Source: a virus. From it: 64,000 nucleotides of DNA. Under the pieces are notes generated by a model that was not told where the DNA came from, ran no database searches, and saw nothing but the letters and a program-made list of their open reading frames with translations. A program made the translations under genes and the position numbers. The stretch lies in IMG/VR virus record IMGVR_UViG_3300017917_000616, positions 28,603 to 92,602 of that record; one strand, written 5' to 3'. Within the stretch, counting starts at the first letter, position 1, and every line of letters starts with the position of its first letter. Shown in pieces: positions 55,184 to 63,763 of the stretch.

Positions 55184-56007
55184 GCGAAAAAATCGGATAC
55201 GTTGATGTTAAATGGCTGATCGTATTCATGTTGACAATGAATACATTGAAAATGTAATGGTTTAGTTTCAGTAGATTTTTTAAGTTCTACACTGTAGTTT
55301 CGTATCTGGTCATATGTTTTTAGGTCGCAATTATCTAAAAACTCTTTAATATGGCTTCTATCTAGCACAGTGGCGTTTGGTGTTTTTACATATTCGATAG
55401 ATTCTAATACCAATTCTCTAGCCAGATCATTCATACTTTTAATCAACTCACTACTTTGCTTATCACGCTCAGGGCTATCGTCCATAGCACTGATTCTGTT
55501 CAACTGATATTGAACCTCAAACTGTGCGGATCCAGCTTTATTGATTTTAGTAAAATCTAAAGGTTTAAACTTAATTTTTAGTTCACTGATATCTAACGTT
55601 TTAGCATAATTTCCGGGCTTATAGTTTCCTAATAAACCAGTAAGATTAATATCATACTTGCCCTCTTCTGTGCAGCTTGGGCATACAGTTTCTATTTCCA
55701 TAGTATCGCCATTGCTAGCAATCTTAATAGCAAGCAAGACCGCATCTAAATCTAGTTGAAGAATATGCCATGGATCTTTTATGTTTGGGGCACAGCTTTT
55801 AATCAGTTCTGTAACAGCAATACCGTTGAATAAAGCATCGGGAGTTCTGCTGGTGATTTCATCAATCGCAGTCATAGGATAAATGGGTATTTCTCCGTTG
55901 TCAGGTAAATCTATACTACCCTCTGGGTAACCTTGTCCCCCTGAGGGCAACTTCAGGTACAGAGCAGGTCTACGAAAATAGTTTTGTAATGGGTTGATAT
56001 CTGACAT
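55180..56007 (-). CDS. 26: gp26-like baseplate hub assembly protein
   Basis: 275 residues with the layout of the T4 gp26 hub-assembly family: RRPALYLKLPSGGQGYPEG at the start, IPIYPMTAIDEITSRTPDAL, CAPNIKDPWHILQLDLDAVL, and two cysteine pairs, CPSC (109-112) and CIHC (255-258), that could bind zinc. It is longer than T4 gp26 (208). A TATAAATA late motif lies 52 bases upstream and an AGGAG ribosome site is at 56013-56017. Pairing with the gp51-like gene and with the tape measure on the other side is as in T4. Confidence 0.8.
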   Translation of the reverse strand: MSDINPLQNYFRRPALYLKLPSGGQGYPEGSIDLPDNGEIPIYPMTAIDEITSRTPDALFNGIAVTELIKSCAPNIKDPWHILQLDLDAVLLAIKIASNGDTMEIETVCPSCTEEGKYDINLTGLLGNYKPGNYAKTLDISELKIKFKPLDFTKINKAGSAQFEVQYQLNRISAMDDSPERDKQSSELIKSMNDLARELVLESIEYVKTPNATVLDRSHIKEFLDNCDLKTYDQIRNYSVELKKSTETKPLHFQCIHCQHEYDQPFNINVSDFFA

Positions 56008-56037
56008 TTTTTCTCCTAAAACGTTGATTTTTTATAT

Positions 56038-56067
56038 ACTAAATACAATTATACCAAAGTATTTATA
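56038..56067. promoter_or_regulatory. Divergent late motifs: ACTAAATA (plus) and TATAAATA (minus)
   Basis: Plus-strand ACTAAATA (56038-56045) lies 33 bases before the tape measure ATG at 56079. Minus-strand TATAAATA (56060-56067), identical to the T4 late consensus, lies 52 bases before the gp26-like ATG. The two promoters would overlap head to head. Confidence 0.55.
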
Positions 56068-56078
56068 GACCCTAAACC

Positions 56079-58922
56079 ATGGCAGAAAACATTTACACCC
56101 CAGAACAACAGCAACAAATGGCTGAACTTTTTTCTGCCTTTGCCAACTTAACCAAAGAAACTGATCCTTTAATAAAGGCAAAGATAGAAGAAGCAAAGCG
56201 TGCCAAAGAAGTAGAGGATGCGTTTAAGAAACTTAAAGCACAGTTAGGTGATAGCGCCCTACAATTTGGTAAAAGTTTATTATCAGCAGGTGAAGGTACA
56301 GGAAAATATGCCAGTTCTGTAACCGGAGCTTCAAATGCGTTAGGAGATTGGGTAGGTCGCTTAGGTTTAGCCGGAAAAGTATTAGGTGGCTTCATTAAGA
56401 TATTTGGTGAAATTGCCGCCAAAAGTCTAAAACAAAACGATGATTTGATGAAAGCGTACCAAGGTCTTAGTGACATGGGTACGATTGCTGCCGGCGGATT
56501 AGAAGAATTACATAAGCAATTAGGTGCTGTAGGTTTAATGGCAGAAGAATATGACAAATTCTTATCTGTATTGAAACCTGTTACTAGTGAATTAGCATTG
56601 TTTGGTGGCAGTGTTACTGAAGGTAGACGTAAGTTTGTTCAATTAACCAGATCACTTATCGGCCCTGACAGTGAACTTGAAAGAGGTCTAGCCAGATTAG
56701 GTTATAGTACTCAAGATATACGTGAAGGTGCTGCTGACTTTGTTAAGAAACAAGCCTTAATGGGCATTCAGCAAGGGAATGATTATAACAAGCAAGCTAA
56801 ACAAGTATCTGCTTATCTAACTACGTTAAAACAGTTACAAGAATTAACTGGTATGCAACGTGATGAAGCACAAAAGGTTATTGACCAGCAAATAGCAGAG
56901 GCTCGTTTTAACTTAAAGTTACAAGAATTAAGAGCGCAAGGTAGAGATAAAGAAGCAGACAATTTATTGTTCATAACTGGTGCCATTCAGAAAACACTAG
57001 GACCTGAATTTGCTGCCGGCGTCAGAGAAATGGTTGCTAACAATGGACAGATTGTAGGCCAACTATCCGCTCAAGCTATGATGGCTACAAGAGGGCAGAT
57101 TTTTAGAATAGTTACTGATGCTTCCAAAGAAGGTCCGCAAGCATTAGGGGCAATGTTTAAAAATATTGCTGCCGTAGGTCAACAGAACATAAAACAATTT
57201 GGTACTTCTATTGCGGTTGCCGGTGATGAAATTAAAGATGTTACCGGTGGTAACGAATTCTTATCAGGTGTCATCAAACTTTTAGCAATGGATACTAAAA
57301 AATATGATGAAACTATACAAAATTTAATAAGAATACAAAAAGGTGAAGGCGGCCGTTTAGAAAAAAATATTAGATTAGAGCAAATGAATCGTGCTATGCG
57401 AATAGCAGGAGACCAAGCTGTGGGTAAAGTAGGCGACATGATGGTTAGCCTATTTTATAAAATTAATGAAGTATTGTTTAAGTTTGGTAAAGTTTTAGCT
57501 AAAATTATCGACACCTTTGGTCCTGTAGTAGGTATAACTGGAACAAATCTTAGCGAACAGTTCAGAGATTTAACTGATAACAGAACAGATTTAGAATTAG
57601 CACAACGACAACAGGAACAAAGTTTAGGCGACATACAAAGATTAAGAGAAGAAATAGCTGCCATAGAAACTGGAAACGCTAATATGGCACAAGCCATACG
57701 TGACAAACAGCAAGAAATAACTCAAATGGAAGCCGCTTTGCGTGAAAAGCGTAAAAAAGAAGGTTATACTGCTGAAGTGATAGAAGAACAAAAACGTATA
57801 GCAGAAGAAAAACGAAAACTAAGAGAATTGGAAGCTGACGCAAGGGCTGCAGGAATAGATGCGTCAGGAAGAATTAATACTGATAAAGCACTACTTGAGA
57901 AAAAAGCAAGATTAGCAGAAATAGAACAACGTTTAGTTCAGGATCGTGAACGTGTATTACGCCTAGAAGAAGAACGTATCCGATTGGCTGGTCAACAGAT
58001 ACAAGGTTTTGGCACACAAAAAGAAGATACAGGATTAAAAGTTCAGGGTAGTCAAGGGCAAGCTACAAATGCTCAAGGACAACAAGTTGATAGCGACACA
58101 TTAAAGAAACGACAAGCAGCCGCTGCTAGTTTAAGTACAGGTATAACAAGTGATAAGACTCAAGAAATTTTAAACAAATTAAGTTTTAAAAATAAAGATG
58201 AAAATATCGGTGGCGGCGGAGTAGATGCAGCATTGATTGGATTAGCAGAAAGAATTCATAATGCGTTTCCAGGAGCAACATTTACCGCATTAAACGACAT
58301 ATATCATCAAGCTAACTTCCCGAATAGTCGTCACACTATGGGAAAGGCATTAGATTTTGTATTACCAAGACCACCTAAAACACCTGAAGAAGCAGATGCA
58401 ATAAAAGAACGTATTAAGGATTTGGGCGGCTCTAAAGTTTTAGATGAGTATTTCAGAGATAAAAATCAATATACGACCGGTGGTCATTTTCACGTAGAAG
58501 TTGCTAGAACAGGCGGTAAGTTTGCTGGTCCAGGATCTGGGTTCCCAGTTATGTTACATGGAAAAGATGAAAGTGTTTGGCCAGAAGATAGATTGATTAG
58601 TGCTTTCAGAGCAGTACAGAAGTCTACACTATCAGGATACCAAGAACAATTGTTTAGCGATTTGGGCATAGGTAAACAGAATCTTAATATGTCTAATAAC
58701 ATTGGACAAATGCCCGATATAAAATCTATAATTGCTGAAGTAAGCAAAGAAGTATCAAACAAAGCGAATACAACTACAACATCACCAGTTGAAACATTTA
58801 AAGATAACTCAGCAATGCTAGATAGGTTAGCAGAATTGTCAAGTAAGATTCAATCTTTAATCGATGAAACTCGCAAAGGTGTCGATATCAATGAACAAAT
58901 ATTGACCTATACTAAGGCCTAA
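56079..58922 (+). CDS. Tail tape measure protein with peptidase M15-like domain
   Basis: 947 residues. The N-terminal two thirds are helical with hydrophobic stretches (VLGGFIKIFGEIAAKS, GTIAAGGLEELHKQLGAVGL) as in tape measure proteins that fill the tail tube (role of T4 gp29); coiled coil follows at about 500-640. Residues about 715-815 contain SRHTMGKALDFVL and TGGHFHVEVA, the S-x-H-x-x-G-x-A-x-D and H-x-H zinc motifs of M15 peptidoglycan peptidases. The C-terminus is again helical. The gene order next to gp26/gp51 matches T4. It has no clear Shine-Dalgarno sequence; ACTAAATA is upstream. The peptidase would help the tail cross the cell wall. Confidence 0.8.
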   Translation: MAENIYTPEQQQQMAELFSAFANLTKETDPLIKAKIEEAKRAKEVEDAFKKLKAQLGDSALQFGKSLLSAGEGTGKYASSVTGASNALGDWVGRLGLAGKVLGGFIKIFGEIAAKSLKQNDDLMKAYQGLSDMGTIAAGGLEELHKQLGAVGLMAEEYDKFLSVLKPVTSELALFGGSVTEGRRKFVQLTRSLIGPDSELERGLARLGYSTQDIREGAADFVKKQALMGIQQGNDYNKQAKQVSAYLTTLKQLQELTGMQRDEAQKVIDQQIAEARFNLKLQELRAQGRDKEADNLLFITGAIQKTLGPEFAAGVREMVANNGQIVGQLSAQAMMATRGQIFRIVTDASKEGPQALGAMFKNIAAVGQQNIKQFGTSIAVAGDEIKDVTGGNEFLSGVIKLLAMDTKKYDETIQNLIRIQKGEGGRLEKNIRLEQMNRAMRIAGDQAVGKVGDMMVSLFYKINEVLFKFGKVLAKIIDTFGPVVGITGTNLSEQFRDLTDNRTDLELAQRQQEQSLGDIQRLREEIAAIETGNANMAQAIRDKQQEITQMEAALREKRKKEGYTAEVIEEQKRIAEEKRKLRELEADARAAGIDASGRINTDKALLEKKARLAEIEQRLVQDRERVLRLEEERIRLAGQQIQGFGTQKEDTGLKVQGSQGQATNAQGQQVDSDTLKKRQAAAASLSTGITSDKTQEILNKLSFKNKDENIGGGGVDAALIGLAERIHNAFPGATFTALNDIYHQANFPNSRHTMGKALDFVLPRPPKTPEEADAIKERIKDLGGSKVLDEYFRDKNQYTTGGHFHVEVARTGGKFAGPGSGFPVMLHGKDESVWPEDRLISAFRAVQKSTLSGYQEQLFSDLGIGKQNLNMSNNIGQMPDIKSIIAEVSKEVSNKANTTTTSPVETFKDNSAMLDRLAELSSKIQSLIDETRKGVDINEQILTYTKA

Positions 58923-58923
58923 A

Positions 58924-58931
58924 GATAAATA
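58924..58931 (+). promoter_or_regulatory. Late promoter motif GATAAATA before gp20
   Basis: AAAGATAAATA lies seven bases before the gp20 ATG with no ribosome site between, right after the stop of the tape measure gene. A start five to seven bases downstream of the motif would give a leader of 0-2 bases. Confidence 0.6.
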
Positions 58932-58938
58932 TTAAACT

Positions 58939-60711
58939 ATGTCATATAAAAAGCGTTTCCAAAACTTACAAGGACAAATGAGTCCTATTTCGGGCAACAA
59001 TAGTAATGCCGGTGCCTGGAATAGTGGTGCGGGAATGAATTTGAATCCTACCGGAGGATGGGCTAACGACCAATTTGGTTATAAAAATTATCAAAGTCGT
59101 TTACCTGAAGTGTATACAGGTCACCCAAATCGTGTAGAACGCTATAATCAATATGAAATGATGGATGTTGATGCTGAAATTAATGCGTGTTTAGATATTA
59201 TCGCAGAGTTCAGCACACAGAAAAATGAACAGAACAATACACCATTTGAAATTGAATTCCATGAAGATCCTACTCCTCATGAAGTTGAACTAATAAAAAA
59301 ACAATTACAACAATGGTGTAAATTAAACGAATTTGACCAAAGAACGTTTAAAATTTTCAGAAACACAATCAAGTATGGGGATCAGGTGTTTATTCGTGAT
59401 CCCGAAAATTTTAAACTTTACTGGGTCGATATGACTAAAGTAAGTAAAGTTATTGTCAATGAAAGCGAAGGTAAAAAACCTGAGCAATATGTTATCAAAG
59501 ATATCAACCCAAACTTACAAAACTTAAGCATTGCTGAAAAAACAACTACAGATTTCCAAGCGCAACCTCCAACAGCAGGTTACTCAGCTCCATATTCATA
59601 CACTGTTCCTAATGAACCCTACGGTACAACAGGATCACGTTTTAGTTTAGGAATTAATGAAGCAGCCATCGATGCTAAACATGTAGTACATCTAAGTTTA
59701 ACTGAAGGATTAGACAGATACTGGCCATTTGGTCAAAGCATTTTAGAAAATATCTTTAAAGTATATAAACAAAAAGAACTATTAGAAGATGCTATTCTAA
59801 TCTATCGTATCAGTCGTGCTCCAGAACGTAGAGTATTCAAAATTGACGTTGGCAACATGCCAAGTCATATGGCTATGGCATTTATTGATAGAGTTAAGAA
59901 CGAAATTCACCAAAGACGCATTCCATCTATACAGGGTGGTCAAAGTGTAATGGATGCTACATATAATCCATTAAGTATCAACGAGGATTATTTCTTCCCT
60001 GTTACTGCTGATGGTCGTGGTAGTGACGTTACTACACTTCAAGGTGGTCAGAATTTGGGTGAAATTGATGATTTACGCTATTTTAACAATAGATTAGCAC
60101 GTGGTTTGCGTGTTCCAAGTAGCTATTTGCCTACTGGACCTGAAGATAATCCAACACCATTGAGTGATGGTCGTGTAGGTACTGCTATGATTCAAGAATA
60201 TCGATTCAACCAGTACTGTATGAGACTACAAAAGTACATCTCACAAAAGCTAAACGATGAATTTAAGTTGTTTATGAGATGGCGAGGTCTTAATATCGAT
60301 AGTAGTTTGTTCGATATTAAGTTCAATGAACCACAAAACTTTGCCGCATACCGTCAAAGTGAATTAGACACAGCACGTGTCACTGTGTTTCAAACTATGG
60401 AAGCATTCCCATACATCAGTAAGCGTTTTGCTATGCAACGATTCTTAGGATTGTCTGAAGAAGAAATCGAAGAAAATAGCAGATTGTGGTTTGAAGAACG
60501 TGAAGAACCGGAAGATAATGATGTTAAAGGCAGTGACTTGCGTAGTATTGGTATCAGTCAGGGTGATCTTGAGGCTGATGAAGAAAGTGCTGAAAACTTA
60601 CCTGATGAAGATGCCGCAGCAAATCAGATGCCACCTGAAATTGGTCCAGCAGTAGCAGGACCTGAAGCAATGCCTGCTGGAGGCGGCATGGCACCACCTC
60701 CCCCAGCATAA
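58939..60711 (+). CDS. 20: Portal vertex protein gp20
   Basis: The dodecameric ring through which DNA enters the head. Diagnostic words include RYNQYEMMDVDAEINACLDI, FKIFRNTIKYGDQVFI, YRISRAPERRVFKIDVGNMP, YNPLSINEDYFFPV and RLARGLRVPSSYLPTG. 590 residues against 524 in T4, with an acidic and Pro/Gly-rich C-terminal tail. A GATAAATA motif directly precedes the start. It begins the head operon. Confidence 0.97.
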   Translation: MSYKKRFQNLQGQMSPISGNNSNAGAWNSGAGMNLNPTGGWANDQFGYKNYQSRLPEVYTGHPNRVERYNQYEMMDVDAEINACLDIIAEFSTQKNEQNNTPFEIEFHEDPTPHEVELIKKQLQQWCKLNEFDQRTFKIFRNTIKYGDQVFIRDPENFKLYWVDMTKVSKVIVNESEGKKPEQYVIKDINPNLQNLSIAEKTTTDFQAQPPTAGYSAPYSYTVPNEPYGTTGSRFSLGINEAAIDAKHVVHLSLTEGLDRYWPFGQSILENIFKVYKQKELLEDAILIYRISRAPERRVFKIDVGNMPSHMAMAFIDRVKNEIHQRRIPSIQGGQSVMDATYNPLSINEDYFFPVTADGRGSDVTTLQGGQNLGEIDDLRYFNNRLARGLRVPSSYLPTGPEDNPTPLSDGRVGTAMIQEYRFNQYCMRLQKYISQKLNDEFKLFMRWRGLNIDSSLFDIKFNEPQNFAAYRQSELDTARVTVFQTMEAFPYISKRFAMQRFLGLSEEEIEENSRLWFEEREEPEDNDVKGSDLRSIGISQGDLEADEESAENLPDEDAAANQMPPEIGPAVAGPEAMPAGGGMAPPPPA

Positions 60712-60713
60712 GA

Positions 60714-60721
60714 GATAAATA
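60714..60721 (+). promoter_or_regulatory. Late promoter motif GATAAATA before the gp67-like gene
   Basis: GAGATAAATATTAAT-ATG: motif end to ATG is five bases, with no Shine-Dalgarno sequence. The sequence GATAAATATTAA is the same as before gp20. Confidence 0.6.
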
Positions 60722-60726
60722 TTAAT

Positions 60727-60951
60727 ATGAAACTCTTTGAAATGTATGACGCCCCGGTACAAGGATACCAAGATGTATCACAAGACCAGAGTAAATGGAA
60801 ATGGGGCGAAACTCGTAAGACTAAACTAACTCTAAGACAAATACGCAAGTTACGTAAGATGTTGGATGTTAGGAATTACGAACAGGCAAAAAATCTTAAA
60901 AAGATACGTAAACAATACGAACCTGTAGCACAAGAACAGCCTACACTATAA
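60727..60951 (+). CDS. Small basic prohead core-like protein (gp67 position)
   Basis: 74 residues, strongly basic in the middle: TRKTKLTLRQIRKLRKMLDV, then YEQAKNLKKIRKQYE. A protein of this shape follows the portal gene in many T4-like phages, at the place of the T4 core protein gp67. There is no real sequence likeness to the acidic T4 gp67, so the name is positional. It may bind the scaffold or DNA during prohead assembly. Confidence 0.6.
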   Translation: MKLFEMYDAPVQGYQDVSQDQSKWKWGETRKTKLTLRQIRKLRKMLDVRNYEQAKNLKKIRKQYEPVAQEQPTL

Positions 60952-60972
60952 TAATCTCTATATTCTCCTAAA

Positions 60973-61018
60973 AAGTGTAAAAAAATAGCACTTATTGAGT
61001 AGTTTTGCCAGCTACTCA
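60973..61018 (+). other. Two tandem hairpins in the 60952-61060 gap
   Basis: AAGTG/CACTT (60973-60977 with 60989-60993) and TGAGTAG/CTACTCA (60996-61002 with 61012-61018), just before a late motif. Neither has a following T-run, so a factor-independent terminator is doubtful; they may protect a processed 5' or 3' end. Confidence 0.4.
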
Positions 61019-61025
61019 CTAAATA
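61018..61025 (+). promoter_or_regulatory. Late promoter motif ACTAAATA before the core gene
   Basis: ACTAAATA, identical to the copy before the tape measure gene. A leader of about 30 bases with an AGGAGA ribosome site (61048-61053) leads to the ATG at 61061. Confidence 0.5.
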
Positions 61026-61060
61026 ATTCTACAAAGCCATTTTAATCAGGAGAACAAATA

Positions 61061-61966
61061 ATGGATAACAAAAAGTTTGAACAACTCATTGAACTCATTA
61101 TCAATGAGGACGAAGAAAAAGCCCGTGCGTTATTTCATGATATCGTAGTTGAAAAGAGCCGCGAAATTTATGAATCAATGATGGACGAGGAAATGGTCGA
61201 CAGCCCAGTAGAAGGTCTAATGGACGAAATTTCTGCTGAAGAAGCAGGCGGAATGACCGAAGAAGAAGAAGATGAATTTGCTGATATCGAAGCAGATGGC
61301 GACGGCGAAGAAATGGACGTTGAACTAGATGCTGACGATATGGGTGACGAAAGTGAAGGCGACTTAGAAGACCGCGTGGTTGACTTAGAAGATAAGCTAG
61401 ATGAATTAATGGCTGAATTCGAAGAAATGATGGGTCAAGAAGGTGGCGACATGGGAGACGAAGACTTCGGTGACGAAGAAGGCGACGAAATGATGGAAGC
61501 TGCTAAAGACGAAGATGAAGATTCTTTAGAAGAAGCTAAGGACGAAGATGAAGATTCTTTAGAAGAAGCTAAGGACGAAGATGAAGATACTCTAGAAGAA
61601 TCTGTTCAACTTCAAAAAGTTTCTGTAACACATGGTGACAATGGTGCTTATACAAAGAGCCCTGGTCTAAACAAGAATACAAAAGTTTCTGACAATGGTG
61701 CTAAGCCAGTTAAGTTCGACCAAGGTGGTGACTCTACAAAGGGTGGCACACAAGGTGGTTTGTTGAATCCAACAACTAAGGATCTAAAAGGCGCAGGTTC
61801 ATTCAAGAATGCTCCAGGTAAAGGTAACTTCTCTGAAAAAGGTGAAGCAGCTCCTAAGCCAAAGCATGGTGATGATGGTCAAAACACCAAGTCTATCGTA
61901 GGCGAAGGCAAGAAGTTGGTTAAAAAGCCAATTACTAAGCCGGTAGCTAAGAAGATTGTCAAGTAA
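61061..61966 (+). CDS. Acidic prohead core protein
   Basis: 301 residues. The N-terminus (KKFEQLIELIINEDEEKARALFHDI) is a conserved helix found in core proteins of T4-like marine phages, in the place of T4 gp68. The middle is extremely acidic (runs of E and D, residues about 60-180) and contains three copies of an 11-residue repeat. The C-terminal third is basic and ends in KPITKPVAKK. Such a charge split is suited to a scaffold that is cleaved by gp21. An AGGAG site precedes the start. Confidence 0.6.
   Translation: MDNKKFEQLIELIINEDEEKARALFHDIVVEKSREIYESMMDEEMVDSPVEGLMDEISAEEAGGMTEEEEDEFADIEADGDGEEMDVELDADDMGDESEGDLEDRVVDLEDKLDELMAEFEEMMGQEGGDMGDEDFGDEEGDEMMEAAKDEDEDSLEEAKDEDEDSLEEAKDEDEDTLEESVQLQKVSVTHGDNGAYTKSPGLNKNTKVSDNGAKPVKFDQGGDSTKGGTQGGLLNPTTKDLKGAGSFKNAPGKGNFSEKGEAAPKPKHGDDGQNTKSIVGEGKKLVKKPITKPVAKKIVK
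61502..61600 (+). repeat. Three tandem 33-bp repeats in the core gene
   Basis: Units at 61502, 61535 and 61568 each encode AKDEDEDSLEE (the third has T for S). The DNA copies are nearly identical. Confidence 0.9.
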
Positions 61967-61980
61967 GGATAACTGGGAAA

Positions 61981-62616
61981 ATGGCTTTGTATCTCAGAGA
62001 GAACCTAACATTCGATAATGCTAATATCGTTGTCGAAAGTGAAGGTAATGGCGACAAGAAGAACCTTTATATGAAAGGTATCTTCATTCAGGGAGGGGTA
62101 AAAAACGCCAATGAGCGTGTTTACCCTGTATCTGAGATTGAGAACGCTGTTGAAACTCTCAATGAACAAATCAAGACCGGTTACTCCGTTTTAGGTGAAG
62201 TAGATCACCCAGATGATTTAAAGATTAATTTAGATCGTGTATCACATATGATTACTCAAATGTGGATGGACGGTCCAAATGGTTTCGGCAAGTTAAAGAT
62301 TTTACCAACTCCAATGGGACAATTAGTGTCTACTATGTTGGAGAGTGGTGTGAAACTCGGAGTCAGTAGTAGAGGTAGCGGAAACGTTAACGATATGAAT
62401 GGCCAAGTAAGTGACTTTGAAATAGTCACTGTAGATATTGTCGCACAACCTAGCGCACCAAATGCGTATCCAAAAGCGATTTATGAAGGTATGATGAATA
62501 TGCGTCATGGTCATAAGTTGTTGGATATTGCTAAGGAAGCAAGAGGCGACAAAAAAGTAGAGAGATACCTGAAAGAGGAAGTAATGCGCCTCATCAAGGA
62601 CCTCAAAATTAAATAA
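61981..62616 (+). CDS. 21: Prohead protease gp21
   Basis: Serine protease (family S77) that cleaves the scaffold and head proteins during maturation. GEVDHPDD holds catalytic His76 and VKLGVSSRGSG the catalytic Ser at about 129-130, spaced as in T4 (His85, Ser140). 211 residues, the T4 length. It lies between core protein and scaffold as in all T4-like phages. Confidence 0.95.
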   Translation: MALYLRENLTFDNANIVVESEGNGDKKNLYMKGIFIQGGVKNANERVYPVSEIENAVETLNEQIKTGYSVLGEVDHPDDLKINLDRVSHMITQMWMDGPNGFGKLKILPTPMGQLVSTMLESGVKLGVSSRGSGNVNDMNGQVSDFEIVTVDIVAQPSAPNAYPKAIYEGMMNMRHGHKLLDIAKEARGDKKVERYLKEEVMRLIKDLKIK

Positions 62617-62627
62617 GGGGAACAAGC

Positions 62628-63731
62628 ATGTTTGATGCTATCAAACCATTACTTGAAAGCGGCCTTATCAACGAAGATATCGGTGCTCAGTTAAATGAAG
62701 CATGGGAATCTAAATTGAATGAAGCACGTGAACAAGTTCGTGCTGAACTACGTGAGGAGTTCGCACAACGTTATGAACATGACAAAACAATAATGGTGGA
62801 AGCCCTTGATAAAATGGTGACAGAAGGTCTATCCGCTGAAATTGAAGAATTTCAAGCAGAGAGACAAGCAATGAACGAAGATCGTGTAAAAGCAAAGCAA
62901 AAGTTACACGAAAATGCTACTAAGTTCAATAATTTTATGGTTGAGAAATTAGCTGAAGAAATTAAGGAACTAAGAGCAGAGCGTAAGCTACAAATGGAAA
63001 GTCAGCAAAAGCTAGAACAATTCGTTGTTTCAGCATTAGCACGTGAAATCAAAGAATTCTCACAAGACAAGAAAGCTGTAGTTGAAGCTAAGGTTCGTTT
63101 AGTTTCTGAAGGTAAGAAACAACTTCAAGCACTTAAGGCTAAATTCGTAACAGAATCAGCTAAGAGAATGAATGAATCTGTAACCAAACATCTAAAGGGT
63201 GAAATGGCACAATTGAAAGAAGATATTAAGACCGCACGTGAAAACGATTTTGGTCGTCGTATTTTCGAATCTTTTGCTAGCGAGTATTCTGGTACATATC
63301 TAAATGATAAGGCAGAAACACGTAAGTTGTTACAACAACTACAAGCAAAGGATGAACAATTGGCTGAATCCATTAAAACAATCAGCAACGCTAAGAAGTT
63401 GATTGAAACAAAAGAACGTGAAGTCAAAATTATCAAAGAGTCCAATGAGCGTACAAAGGTCATGGGCGAATTGTTATCTACTCTAAATGAGGAGAAAGCA
63501 AAGGTAATGAAAGACTTACTAGAAAGCGTCCAAACACCTCGTCTACAGGCCGCTTTTGATAAGTATCTCCCAGCAGTTCTTAATACAATCACAGAAAAGA
63601 AAGAGCCTAAAAAGCAAATGATTTCTGAGAGTGTTAAAGAAATTACTGGAGATAAGACTGCCGTGAAACAAAAGGTTGACAGCGAAGAACGTGACAACGT
63701 TATTGAGCTAAGACGTTTGGCAGGGCTTTAA
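62628..63731 (+). CDS. 22: Prohead scaffold core protein gp22
   Basis: 367 residues, almost fully alpha-helical and coiled-coil (EFQAERQAMNEDRVKAKQKL and similar), the main internal scaffold of the prohead, removed by gp21. The start FDAIKPLLESGLINEDIGAQ and the segment DFGRRIFESFASEYSGTYL are typical for gp22 of marine T4-like phages. Longer than T4 gp22 (269). AGGGGAAC ribosome site upstream. Confidence 0.9.
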   Translation: MFDAIKPLLESGLINEDIGAQLNEAWESKLNEAREQVRAELREEFAQRYEHDKTIMVEALDKMVTEGLSAEIEEFQAERQAMNEDRVKAKQKLHENATKFNNFMVEKLAEEIKELRAERKLQMESQQKLEQFVVSALAREIKEFSQDKKAVVEAKVRLVSEGKKQLQALKAKFVTESAKRMNESVTKHLKGEMAQLKEDIKTARENDFGRRIFESFASEYSGTYLNDKAETRKLLQQLQAKDEQLAESIKTISNAKKLIETKEREVKIIKESNERTKVMGELLSTLNEEKAKVMKDLLESVQTPRLQAAFDKYLPAVLNTITEKKEPKKQMISESVKEITGDKTAVKQKVDSEERDNVIELRRLAGL

Positions 63732-63763
63732 AAAATAAAGACATATATTAGGAGAATATAAAC

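Noticed and set aside
63125-63697. A minus-strand open frame of 190 residues opposite the scaffold gene
   Set aside because: Antisense shadow of a long helical gp22; Ser/Leu/Phe-rich with no start signal.
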